From: Aquatica leii
Taxonomy: Eukaryota > Arthropoda > Insecta > Coleoptera > Lampyridae
Direction: 5' to 3'
Assembly (NCBI GenBank): GCA_035610365.1
Contig: CM069439.1
Location: 3,906,001-3,970,000, forward strand
Length of the DNA: 64,000 bases
The notes below the pieces were generated by a model that worked only from the letters and a program-made list of their open reading frames with translations, searched no databases and was not told where the DNA came from. Of the stretch, positions 35,390 through 46,204 are shown in pieces. The translations under genes were made by a program, and so were the position numbers. The stretch's first letter is position 1; the number at the start of each line of letters is the position of its first letter.

Positions 35390-36260
35390 TACTCAAACGA
35401 GAACGTCCCCTTGACAATTAAATTGCATCGCCTGAAAGGATTAAGTGGGCCATAAGAACCTTCAAACCTTTCAAGGATCCTGGCCCCGATGGAGTATTTC
35501 CGGCACTCAATCAACGAGTTTGTTATACGGCCATGTTTCTCAAGCATGGAGGAAAGTAAAAGTTATATTCCTACATAAGGAAGGTGTAAAACCTTTAGAT
35601 GATCCAAAGTCATATCGTCCAACAAGTCTCTCATCGTTTATGCTCAAAACAATAGAGAAGCTGGTGGAAATCAACGATATCAGCTTTACACCAAATTGTA
35701 AAAACCATAGAGAAAGCACATAAGTCAAAGAAGATAACCCTATCAGTCTTTATTGACATAGAGGGCGCCTTTGACAATGCCTCCTATGGTTCAATGACAC
35801 AGTCCCTCAGAAAGAGAGGGATAAACGACTTTATTATTCAATAGATAAACAACATGATGATGGGTAAACAAGTAATCACCAGCATTGGTAGTGCCACCCA
35901 TGAGGTAGGCAGTACAAAAGGCTGTCCACAAGGGGGAGTCATATCACAACTGCTGTGGTCGTTGGTAGTGGATGAACTACTAATAGACCTGAGTAGAGAG
36001 GAGTATAACGTTTTAGACTATGCTGACGACATAACCATAACAGTGAGGGGCAAGCATGACTCCATCGTAGGAGAGACAATACAAAATGTCATCATCCTAA
36101 CACGTAACTGGTGCTTCAAAGAGGGCATGAACATAAACTCAAATAACACCACTGTTTTTCCTTTTATTAAACGAAGGAATTTAAATATCCCCAGTATTCA
36201 GTTAAATTGAACTACTATTCTCCTTTCCAAGGAGGTTAAATACCTGGGGGTGACACTAGA
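35390..36260 (+). pseudogene. LINE ORF2, reverse transcriptase domain
   Basis: Plus strand, several frames. 35435-35500: KWAIRTFKPFKDPGPDGVFP. 35690-35800: KTIEKAHKSKKITLSVFIDI, EGAFDNASYGSM, with the palm Asp in DIEGAFDN. 35854-36210 open: MMMGKQVITSIGSATHEVGS, KGCPQGGVISQLLWSLVVDE, then VLDYADDITITVRGKHD with the catalytic YADD, and NWCFKEGMNINSNNTTVFPF. 36220-36260: EVKYLGVTLD. Catalytic residues are intact, but there is a stop in the finger region and frameshifts. Confidence 0.9.
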
Positions 36261-36787
36261 CTAAAAATGAACGTGGAAACGTCACCTATCCAAAACGACC
36301 AACAAGGCTATAAAAACTTTATGGTCTTGCCGTCAAATGGTTGGCAAAACGTGGAGTTTAAACCCCAGCATAACCAATTGGATCTACAAACAGGACGTTA
36401 GACCTGGAGTTCTCTATGCGTCTGCAGTTTGGTAGAGAACAGTAGACTAAAGTACCGCGCAAGCGAAGCTGGTAAAGATGCAAAGGCTAGCATGTCTGAC
36501 CACCATAGGCGCCATGAAATCGCTGCGATGGAGATCCTTCTCAGCTTGAATCCCCTACCAGTGGCAATTAAAGCGGAAGCTATAAAGCAAAAAAGGTACA
36601 CCATTTCAAAGAAGGCAACCTCCAAAGTCATCTGGAAATTTTCAGTCACTCCTCTGTTGAACATGGCAGCAGTGAGCGATCAGATGAACTCAAAAATGAT
36701 CTTCGATCACAAACACAAAGTCAGGTTTTCCACTAGAAAAGATTGGGTGGGAGGCACGAACTACGTGTCGGGGTCTTCCCAAAAATA

Positions 36788-37330
36788 GTACACAGATGGA
36801 TCCAAAATAGAAAACGGTGGTGTGAGGACAGGAGTGGTGGGACCTAGGTTCAAAAGATACGTGTTCCTCAGTGATGAAGCCACCATTTTCCAAGCAGAAG
36901 TACAGGCCATCCAGATGGTGGCAGAACATCTGCTTACAAAAAACCGATGCAAACAAAATATATGCATCATGTCAAACAGCCAAACGGCATTAAAAGCACG
37001 CATGCTTCACGAGTGCCATCAATCCCTAAACCAGCTAGCGGACAAGAATAAAGTTGAACTGGTTTGGGTGCCAGGGCATGAGAGAATAGGAAGCAATATA
37101 GAAGCAGATCAGCAAGCAAAATTAGGTGCAGTAAAACCTTTTATAGAGCCATCTCCCATGTATGGCTTTAACCAAAGAGACTATCAGGTGTCTATGCCGG
37201 GTTTAAAACATTCAAAGAAGTTCCTTAGCCCTAACAAAAAGAGGGGGACGGAAGTTATAAAGTTAAGAAGAAGAGAATTAAAACTTCTCTGTGGTATACT
37301 AACAGGACACATCCACTACAGATACCACTA
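36788..37330 (+). pseudogene. LINE ORF2, RNase H domain
   Basis: Begins with TDGSKIENGGVRTGVVG (first catalytic Asp, read from 36795) and continues in the open frame from 36822: FLSDEATIFQAEVQAIQMVA (catalytic Glu), ICIMSNSQTALKA, ELVWVPGHERIGSNIEADQQ with AKLGA. In the third block the usual SDS.. reads SNS, so the third catalytic Asp is replaced by Asn. Presence of an RNase H domain separates this LINE from most Jockey and R1 elements and favours I/LOA-type. Confidence 0.87.
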
Positions 37331-37339
37331 GAGTAAGAC

Positions 37340-37612
37340 GGGACTGGTGGGTGATGACACATGCAGGTAGTGTGGTGAAGAGGTGGAGCGTATGTACCAC
37401 ATCATCATGAGGTGCCCAGCTTTGTGCCTAGAGAGACAAAAACATCTAGATTTCATCATCATCTCTAAAAAAGAACTACTGAACCTTACGACCAGGGGCC
37501 TGATCAAATTGGTCAAAGACATAGATCTTTCCTGAGTCCAACTAGAAGGGGGTACAAAAGATCTAATCTGGTCGCAGTGCACGAGGTTCTCAGAACACTC
37601 ACCCTACTTCTA
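37340..37612 (+). pseudogene. LINE ORF2, Cys-rich C-terminus
   Basis: Text such as CGEEVERMYHIIMRCPALCL followed by ERQKHLDFIIISKKELLNL and LIKLVKDIDLS is the usual zinc-binding tail of these LINEs (C..C.....H.....C). The first Cys pair is broken by a stop (CR*CGEE). Ends near 37612, seven bases before the downstream target-site copy. Confidence 0.75.
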
Positions 37613-37619
37613 ATAATAA

Positions 37620-37633
37620 ATATGATAAGCCAA
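37620..37633. repeat. right target-site duplication of the LINE
   Basis: Exact 14-base copy of 33207-33220 (ATATGATAAGCCAA), directly after the TAATAATAAA tail. Confidence 0.9.
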
Positions 37634-37675
37634 CAATCAAATTCGCAATGCAAAAATGTAATGTATTTTATATCA

Positions 37676-37696
37676 TACACACACGCACGCACGCCC
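37676..37696. repeat. short CA/GCAC microsatellite
   Basis: acacacacgcacgcacgcc: an imperfect dinucleotide/tetranucleotide run, just beyond the LINE. Confidence 0.7.
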
Positions 37697-37799
37697 TACA
37701 CAACAGTGTTTGATATGTACGACATATGTTTATACACACTATTTGCACACCATCTTTTATTTAAAACACGTTTCACTGCCATTCCTTATATGTGGCCTG

Positions 37800-40700
37800 G
37801 CCAAGTTATTTAACACAACGAAGAAATACAAAATGTTCCCGTAACGCAAAAGGTTATTACTTTTAGAAAAAAAATCAATACAGTAAGACAAAAAGATCGT
37901 TAGCATTTAAAAAATAGCAAGACTTCTTATTAAGGTATTAATTAAAAAAATGTTAATCATCACTGGTTTGACTGAATGTAATTCTTGCTTAGGTGTCCAA
38001 TCGGTAAGCTTCCTTTTAAAAGTAAAATAAAATTGGTTTTCACGTACACTATTTTATTGCTAAAACAATAAATCTACTTGGCACATATAGGATAGCTCAA
38101 TTTGTAAACACTTGTCAACAAAACTTTGAAATAATATATTTTGTTGTATAATTCTAAATTTACACACTGCATTTTTAGGTTGTTATTTTTATAAAATTTT
38201 TTAAATTATTCTTTTAAGTGGTAATTGTTTTAAACTTTAATACAAATAGAAAATAAAAACAACAACTATTTTACCCAGGTCAAATTAGTACAAAGTTCTT
38301 CATTTAGTTTAAGCTGTTAAAAAGAATCGTTTACAAAGTCAATCACATTAATGTGTTTACTTATTGAGACGTGCGGAATTTTGTTTCACAATATCGATTA
38401 CCTGAACAATCTTTTTAGTGCATCTACACGTAAAAGAAACTCTAAACTCATATTAAAGTTACTGAGTAATTGATACCAAAATTTATTTTAAAACCTTCAG
38501 AGTGAAAGCTCGAAACCGGCTAAAGCAACTACCCACAAAAGTTTTTTTAACGCTTTTGAATAAACAATAACGTTGCGAGTATATTTTTAAACAACATTTA
38601 AATCCGGTTTTGATTAGGTAAAGCGGAAGAGTTTTATTTATGTTTTAAAAGCTTAGCGCCGAGTAAAACTCGTAGATTAACCGGTCATTTATTGAATTAC
38701 GCGGTGTTATTGTTAAATTCATATTCAGTCATCAAATATAAATTGTTCGCTGAATTTAAAAGGATTGTCATTTTACTCATTTTTTATCATATGAAATGGT
38801 GTTTCATAATTTAAACTGCTTAATAATTCTAAGAGTTTTAAATTATATTTTGATAGAAAAATAACAAAAACCAATTAAAGTTTAAAGTGGTTTTTGTTTG
38901 ATTTTTTTTAAACAGTTAATAATTATTAATCGTAAACAAAATTTTTGTACGTTTTTTGTACGTTAATTCTATTTTGCTGTCTATTAGTAGTTGCTGAAGA
39001 AAAATAGCAGAGGATCTGATATCTAAAGTAAATAATTAAGAATTTAACAAACTTTTATTTACATCCAGTTTTTGTTTCTGTTGTCCAAAACGTATATTTT
39101 TAAATCAAATTTAGCAGTAGGTACTATTTAACTATACTTTTGAATGTCTCACTAATTAAACACAGTCAAAAAAGTCATTGAATTACAAATGGTTTTTTCC
39201 TCTATTAACATAACAAAATTAACGTTCAAAATAAAACCAAAAAACAAGATAAGAGACAATCGTGTAATAAAGTAAATTTTAAGATTGAATGCAAGTTAGA
39301 ATGTTCAATTGCTTTAAATAGTGAAGTCCAATTACAGAAGTAAGTTTAAAAACGTAGTAATAACGGTTAAGTATTATGTTGCTTTTTACGACAAAAGATA
39401 AGTTTCTGTAATCACTTAGGAAGTTTAATATAAGAAAATCTAATTAGTTAATGTCGTTCTAACCGGCTTCTATTAACGTCATTTACTGTTTTATTTTATT
39501 ATGAATAAACGAAGTTAATAAAGAAATAACTATACTCTAGTGTTCTATTTAATCTACTTGAAATATTATTTGCGGTAAGCATTTCTGTTTTCTTTTTCCC
39601 AAAAGAATAAGAAAATATTTTGCAGAAATCATATACGTCGGCGTTGAATGAAAAATAGTATGTTCATATTAAAAAATATATGTGTGCATCAGTGTATCTC
39701 TAGATGTCCTTTTTCTTTCCGTGATTCCCATGTGCCCTTTTAAAAGTTAAGTTTCTAATACCTCCTTCAACTTTTCAATTGTAAAGTTTAAGTAAGAAAA
39801 ACTCGCATAAATATTGTAACTTTGTTTGAGAGCACGTCGGCCTTTTAATTGAATACTGAAAAGCAATTTAATAAAACAGATAGTACGTTTCAAAAAATTT
39901 TACAAATCTAATATATTTTTGTTAGAATAAAAAATAAATAAAAATTTCAGTATTGCCGGCGTTGTGCTTTTAATTAACGTTTAAGTTTTTTTGCTGAGCT
40001 TAAATCTTGAATAATTACTTGGAACGCAAACACTTGTAGAGTCGAGTATGAAAAATGCTCGTACTTACTTTATGAAGCTAACAGACCGCAGACAAGCTTT
40101 GACGAATTACAAGAAGAATCAACATCTATTTTAACTGTTTGTCTTTTAATAATCTTCTAGATAGCTGTTTAAAACTAGCACGTTCGGAACGATGTCGTTT
40201 AGCATGTATACGCTTCTGTCAGTTTAGTTTCAATTTTATTGCGCGGTGTGTGTTGATCGTTTATTTTTTATTTACGTTTTTGTATGTTAGATAACCATAA
40301 ACTTTGACCACATCGTGAAGTAAATACGAATTTTTATTAACAATATTAGAGTTTAATTTTTTTTATTCTACCACAATGCGCTATTGATTTTTTGTTTTAT
40401 AGTTTGCTTTGCCTGCACTAACGTACAATAAAACTTTAACTCAAGAAGACTTACGCGATTAGAGGAAGTCGACTTAGTACAGACAGCTTTACAATACCAA
40501 ACTGCTGCAATGACTTACTAATGTATCTTTAATATAAAATATAAAATACCTCTAGTTTCGGTTACTTTTATGAGAGGTTTTATGAGAATAAAGATATATA
40601 TTGCTTGCCAAAAACAGAAAACATTAAACGTAACGTATTGCGTTAAAATGTATACGAGTTTTTACAGTGCCTACAAATTCCAATCGACATTAATGAATAA

Positions 40701-41250
40701 AATTAAGCTTTTAATTTTTACTGCAAAATACACTTATTATGTTAACAAAGTGTATGTTCAAGTATTTAACAACCATAAGCGTCTTTGCGTAGTAGATAGA
40801 AGTTTGATCGTAGCGTTATAATTGGTGAAAAGCTTTTAATAAATAATGACCTAAAAAAGATTCACAAATGATTTGCACAAAATGTCGCTATAAAAAATCC
40901 TGAAATAATAGCATTGCCTTACCTAAAAAAATCTAAAAAATTCACTATCGTTCAAAGAAAGTTGGGACTAGTAGTGTCAATTTGAAACTTTAGTTGTGGA
41001 TACAATGTTCTTCCAACAATGTTGATATTGTAAGTTTTATTGTTAACCAAGAGCTTGGTTAGAGAGAAAACAATAAAAAGTTGTTGTATAAATGCACCTG
41101 AAAAACTATTCTAATGTTAAGAATACAGCAAAGGTCCTGAAAAAATGGAAAAAACTAGCATTGACAGTAAAAGTTAAAACAAGCAGAATGGTTTCTAATC
41201 TAACTAACTGGCTTCAGTTTTATCAATAGCCGCTGACAAGTCTTGTTACA
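37800..41250. other. AT-rich interval without recognisable genes
   Basis: No supported coding text. A somewhat GC-richer stretch at 40180-40260 (cggaacgatgtcgtttagc...) contains a TCAGTT initiator-like sequence, but nothing else supports a promoter. An 83-codon frame at 40570-40821 has no recognised domain. Confidence 0.5.
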
Positions 41251-41257
41251 TAAATGC

Positions 41258-41700
41258 GCAAGAAGTAGAGCATGGCCTTTGCCGTATTGTCGTTCGTAAA
41301 CTCAAACAAACTGACGTTTCGCAAGACATTGCAGCTTGCATCTTCAAAGTGGTAAATGTCAGTGAAAGAAAAATGTAAATTACAATATTTATACCAATAG
41401 CGATTAGCGTGATTAACGAACCTTATCTTTCCGTTACCGCTTGACTGACTTCGTTATTACTCGAAGTAAGTGTTTGTGTCCTTTTCAAGAAGGTTTATCT
41501 TTGTCTTAGAGGATATAGTACTGGTAGCCAAGATTTGCTGAGTCTTAAACCGTCTTCTTGGTTCATATTACATAATTTTTTTTCTATTTCCACAGCTTTG
41601 CGGATTAGTCTGGGAAAGTAAAAAGAAGTTCTAGCCAACACTTTAGTTTGGTCAAAGTTCAGCGTGTGTCCTTGGTTCCACACATGTTCCGCCACTGCTG
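41258..41700 (-). repeat. downstream pLTR of the Penelope-like element
   Basis: Direct repeat of 43920-44350. It starts at about 41258 (gcaagaagtagagcatgg versus acaagaagtagaatttga in the other copy) and therefore includes about 50 bases of a following ORF start before truncation. Confidence 0.92.
41313..41351 (-). ncRNA. hammerhead-like core in the downstream pLTR
   Basis: Same sequence as the upstream copy except CTTTGAAGATG for CTCTGAAGATG at its start. This change hits the first C of box 1, so this copy is further decayed. Confidence 0.4.
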
Positions 41701-44008
41701 ATTAAGTAACTCTGCGGTGTTTGCAATCAGCCATATGTTCTTTTACTCTAACTTTAATAGAGCGTCCCGTCTGTTCTATATAACTTGATCCAGAGGAACA
41801 AGGAATTTTGTAAACTCCGGCATGTTTTAGTGCCCCTTGTTTGTCTTTAGCAGATGTAAACCAGGTGTTCAAAGTATCCTTAGTCGTAAAGGCAGTTTTA
41901 ATATTATGTTTCTTTAGTTCCCTGCTTATTTTGTCTGTCGAACCCATACAGTATGGTAAATAAGCGGTGCTAGTAGGAGGTGATATGTCTTCTTTGACTT
42001 TTGGATTTATTGCTCTTTTCCATGCGTTTTGGATCTCTTTGTACCCGTATCCATTTTGTTGTAGGGACTCCAACAGTGTTTCCTTTTCCTTTTGTAGTTT
42101 TTCATTATCTGACACACGTATAGCTCTTTTGGCTAAAGTATGCAAAACAGTATTCTTCTGTAATGGATGGTGGTGAGATACGACGTTTAAATATCTATTA
42201 GTGTGCGTTTTCTTTTTATAAACGGAATGCCCAGATTTTCCGTTATTTTTCTTTATCACCAATACATCAAGAAAGGCTAGACTGATGTTATGTTTTAACT
42301 CCATAGTAAATTTATTGCTGTTATGTGCAGAGTTTAGATGTTGAAAGAACTCATTTAGTTTATCTTTGCCATGAGGCCATACAACAAACGTATCATCAAC
42401 ATATCTGAACCAAGTTTTTGGTTTTAACTCAACATTTTTCATAATTTCAGTTTCAAAATATTCCATGTAAATATTGGTTATAACTGGAAAGAGCGGTGAA
42501 CCCATGGCCGCTCCTTCTACCTGTTTAACCAAGTTGTCGTTATAACTGAAATAAGTGTTTTTAAGGCAGAGTTCGATGAGCAGAACTTCTTCTTCAGTAA
42601 TTCTCTCTTTGAGCAAAAACAACACTTCGTCGACCGGGACTTTAGTAAAAAGAGGTACCACGTGAAAGCTGACTAGGATATCTTCTTTTTTTATACGTAA
42701 GTTCTTAATTTTCTCGACAAAGTCTGTAGAATCTTTAATATGAGTTTCTGTATTTCCTGTCAACGACAAGAGTTTTGCAGCTAGATAACGTGCTAACGAT
42801 TGGGTTGGTGAATTGATGGTGCTCACTATCGGTCGAAGGGGGACTCCTTCTTTGTGTATCTTGGTAAGACCGTAGATTCGTGGCATAACCGGATTTTTCA
42901 CAATCAAAGTTTGTTTCTTGTTACTATCTATAGTAGTGGAGTTTTTGATAGCTGGGTTTACCTTAGTGCACAAGGAGTTTAAAGGGTTTCTCTGTAGACG
43001 TGTGTAGCAACCTTCTGAGAGTAAGTTCGTCATTTTGTCGTTGTAATCTTGTATGTTCATAACGACTGTAGCGTTTTCGTTATCTGCTCTCAATACTAAA
43101 ATGTCCTTATTCTCACGTAACCGCTTAGCTGCTTCTTTCTCATGTCTGTTAATATTAGAGGGTGGCGGTTTTGCTTTTCTTATAATGTTGCAAACATCTT
43201 GTCGAATAATTTCAGAGATTTCCTTAAGTAGAGTGCGTATTGCAGCTTCTACTCCACATACTATATCTTCTATGGGAGTTGTCTTAGGCGTAACGGCATA
43301 GTTGAAACCCTTCTTTAACAAGGATGTGGTCTGTGCATCCAAAACCGTGTCTGTTAGGTCGACAATTACTTTATGGTCGTCTAATGTTTTCTTAGGCTGT
43401 GAAGGATGTAATCGCTCGAATTTCTTAGTTTGCTTTATTTTTGATTGTTCATAAATCTTGTTAGCTTGTATCGTAGTGATAGCATCTATTTTTGCCCATA
43501 TCGAGTGTTCTAATTTGTTAGACAAAGTTAAATGTAGCTTGTATAACTGTTTGCTGACATAATCCAGTACTTTGCGTTTATTGTGAATTTCCGAACGTAA
43601 CAGTTCGAAGCCAGCTTTGCGAAAAATCCGCTCAGTATGAGAAATTAGAAAATGATGTTTAATTTTCATACACGACGCTAATACGTTGTGGTCTCGGCAA
43701 CGTTTTAGAAATGCTAGGTCTGTAAGTAGCTTTTCTTTCTTTTGGCGCAAACAATCTAAAGATCTAGTTTGTAAAAACACCTCCTCGCCGTAGAGGTTTA
43801 TAATATATAATCTTAAGCTTTCGCGGTTGTTCTGTTTATGATTATAAGCGACTTTCGGCTTAGACCGCGTCGTAGTTAAACACCCAGACTTAGGCTTGGT
43901 CCTAGTCTCTTCTTGAGAGCCAAAACAAGAAGTAGAATTTGACCTTTGCCGTATTGTCGTTCGTGAACCCAAACAAACTGACGTTTCGCAAGACATTGCA
44001 GCTTGCAT
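41495..44008 (-). pseudogene. Penelope-like reverse transcriptase with GIY-YIG endonuclease, one internal stop
   Basis: From ATG 44008, 768 codons are open to a TAA at 41702-41704; the same frame then runs on to 41495, giving about 838 codons. Residues 1-60 are basic. Residues about 90-330 are the helical N-domain. RT follows: RIYGLTKIHKEGVPLRPIVS, then DILVSFHVVPLFTKVPVDE, VEGAAMGSPLFPVITNIYME, WFRYVDDTFVVW (catalytic YVDD), LAFLDVLVIKKNNGK and KKTHTNRYLNVVSHHHP. GIY-YIG: HAGVYKIPCSSGSSYIEQTG, RSIKVRVKEH. After the stop: SAVAEHVWNQGHTLNF and SFYFPRLIRKAVEIEK. Defects: the TAA is CAA-like in family context (RRVT*SAVAEH); the palm motif reads SFH where SFD is expected; YIG is YIE; the CxC of the nuclease reads CSS. 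Otherwise remarkably intact. Confidence 0.93.
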
Positions 44009-44350
44009 CTTCAGAGTGATAAATGTCTCTGAAAGAAAACGCGTAAATGACGATATTTATACCAATAGCGATTAGCGTGATTAACGAACCTTATCTTTCC
44101 GTTATCGCTTGACTGACTTTGTTATTACTCGGAGTAAGTGTTTGTGTCTTTTCCAAGAAGGTTGATCATTGTCTTAGAGGATATAATACTGGTAGCCAAG
44201 ATTTGCTGTCTTAAACCGTCTTCTCGGTTCATATTACATGAATGTTTTTCTATTTCTACAGCTTTGCGGATTAGTCTGGGAAAGTAGAAAGAAGTTCTAG
44301 CCAACACTATAGTTTGGTCAAAGTTCAGCGTGTGTTCCATACGTGTTCTG
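43920..44350 (-). repeat. upstream pLTR of the Penelope-like element
   Basis: Matches 41258-41690 over about 420 bases with few mismatches and small indels, for example ataccaatagcgattagcgt and gcggattagtctgggaaagt in both. It includes the C-terminal codons of a preceding tandem copy (TLNFDQTIVLARTSFYFPRL, then IRKAVEIEK), the intergenic part, the hammerhead-like core and the ORF start. It ends inside the GIY-YIG tail near AGAACACGTATGGAA. Confidence 0.92.
43980..44020 (-). ncRNA. hammerhead-like core overlapping the Penelope ORF start
   Basis: Minus strand: CTGAAGATGCAAGCTGCAAT followed by GTCTTGCGAAACGTC. The layout CUGA.GA-stem-GAAAC follows the hammerhead in PLE pLTRs, but box 1 reads CUGAAGA in place of CUGAUGA, so the copy is unlikely to cleave. 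The ATG used for the ORF is inside the element (gaagATGcaag). A second copy is at 41313-41351. Confidence 0.45.
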
Positions 44351-44399
44351 TTTCTTTTTTTCACACTATTGACACTAGCATTTTTCAACTTCTGGATTT

Positions 44400-46200
44400 A
44401 AGTTAAGAAATTATAAAGCTTCAAATTTAAAAAGCAAATGTGATCTTAGCTCACAACACAAGTGGGCTGTTTTGAAAGATCATAATCATGATAAATTTTT
44501 ACATCTATAATAATATTCTTGACCTATACAATTAGTTAAAAACAAGCGTTTGTTGTTCTTTGTCTATTTGTCTTTACATATTCATAACCATCGTTTTTAA
44601 GCATAGAATTTATCAAAATCGTTCCTAAAACTAAAATATAAACTCAACTTATCCAAACCTTTCAAAAAAAATACCAAGATATATGGTTTACATTAAACAC
44701 GACAATGTTTTAATTGTAATAACAAAAATATAAATTTTTAAAGATATTCAGCTTTCAAAAAAAAAAAATGTAAACCGTTGTACTGCTGATATAAATTTCT
44801 AAGTCGAATATTATATAATACGTAAATAAACACTGCAAAAATTTACATGTCAAAGAGTTACAAAAATGTTAACGACAGCCATTGTAACAATAAAAAGTTT
44901 GCTAATGACTAAAATTAAAGATTCGGTGCAGAAATTGTTTAATACTGGTGTTTAATGAGATTGATTTGAGAAAACTTTGAGATAATATTTATAGAACCAA
45001 TAAATGTCTCCTAAACCTGAACCAATAAATTTTATTTTTTAATTTTTTTTGTAGCTCTATTTAAATTGATCCAACAAAATTTGGTAAGAACCATTCCATA
45101 TCAAATCAACCAAAAAAAATTTTTTTTTCAACTTAACCATTTCAAATTTTGTTTATTTATATTTTCTGAAGCTTCAAATACAATTTTTTATAAATGCTAT
45201 CCCAAGTCGTTTTTTAGATATAAATTTATAAAAATCACAAAACAATTCTAAAGAGTGAGTAACAGCTCACTTTAAAAAAATTTAATCAGCTTTAATTTTG
45301 TTCCAAACTTGGTTTTTACTCAAAAAATATATTTTGAAAATTTTGTAAATAATTTTCTCATCTTATACACAAGTATTTCTTTTTTTAGCTTGGATTAAAG
45401 TAAGTTTTTGTAACTTTATCACTTTCTGACTCTGTCAGGTTTAGATTCTAGGATCCACTTTCGTTAGTATATCTATCTTATTTTCAACAATATATCTGGT
45501 GACCGAAGACATTTAATTAAAGGTAATTAAATGTTTTGCAAGTTTTATAGACCCCATCGAAATAAAAAAATAAACATGGAAAATAAAATAAATTCTACAC
45601 TATTTTTTTGCATCTTTAAAAAATTACGTAGACAAATATACCGTTTTACTTAGAATACGTCCTACACGTTCTACCGATCAATCAGTACTGAACCGCGAGC
45701 TATAACAGCGCGAACCCTTGCACACGTTAAGTCTACATAAAAAATCTCGTAGTGGGAGTTGCGAAGTCACGTTGCAATGCTTTGCTACATATAAAGCATG
45801 ACCCAAACATTACCTATTTAATTTACGTTGCCTTGAACAACGACCATATTAAATTAATGTTTTAGAGTAATAAAAAGTAGATGATACCTATATTGTATAC
45901 ATATGTTTAAATGTTTTAATATATAATCATTCGTACCGGTTTTTTGTTTTAACGAATGTATGGGGAGCTCGCAAAGGAATCCGTTTGAACGAAGTTCTGG
46001 TTTCACCCTTTAGTTGATAGTTACGAAATTGCTTTCCTTTGACTGTTTAGGCTTCTTTCAATCTTGTTTTCAATAGTGTCTTTTTATATTTATAATGTAG
46101 TATGAATATAATCAATATTATTTATATTAAACTTAGCCCAGTAGTAAAGTTTCGAGAAGTCATAATCTGGTCATTGTATACCATTCGCAAACTTGCTTGT
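44400..46200. other. interval without recognisable genes
   Basis: AT-rich. The exception is 45655-45800, a GC-richer patch containing accgcgagctataacagcgc and gtagtgggagttgcgaagtc, which could be part of an LTR or a small non-autonomous element. No TIR or coding text was found around it. Confidence 0.45.
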
Positions 46201-46204
46201 GTAA

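Larger units (their letters stand above)
33221..37619 (+). mobile_element. full-length non-LTR retrotransposon (I/LOA-like LINE with RNase H)
   Basis: A 4.4-kb insertion bounded by an exact 14-bp duplication. It is visibly GC-richer than its surroundings. Order: a 250-base 5' leader, ORF1 (33473 to about 34335), endonuclease, reverse transcriptase, RNase H and a Cys-rich tail, ending at about 37612 and followed by a tail TAATAATAAA. An apurinic-type endonuclease, RT with YADD, RNase H and a TAA-rich 3' end fit the I/LOA side of the Jockey superfamily. The element is complete in length but carries many stops and indels. Confidence 0.92.
41258..44350 (-). mobile_element. Penelope-like element with two direct terminal repeats (pLTRs)
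   Basis: On the minus strand: pLTR (44350 to about 43920), RT/GIY-YIG ORF (44008 to 41495), second pLTR (about 41700 to 41258). The two repeats read in the same direction, and each contains the end of the nuclease domain, the 3' untranslated part, a hammerhead-like core and the start of the ORF. That partial head-to-tail tandem is the standard structure of PLE insertions. It is the best preserved element in the window. Confidence 0.93.

Noticed and set aside
40180..40500. Possible host promoter and first exon (initiator-like TCAGTT, GC-richer text)
   Set aside because: No TATA or downstream element was found at a consistent distance and no coding exon follows.
41967..43301. Plus-strand frames inside the Penelope ORF
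   Set aside because: Shadows of a 768-codon minus-strand frame with RT and GIY-YIG motifs.
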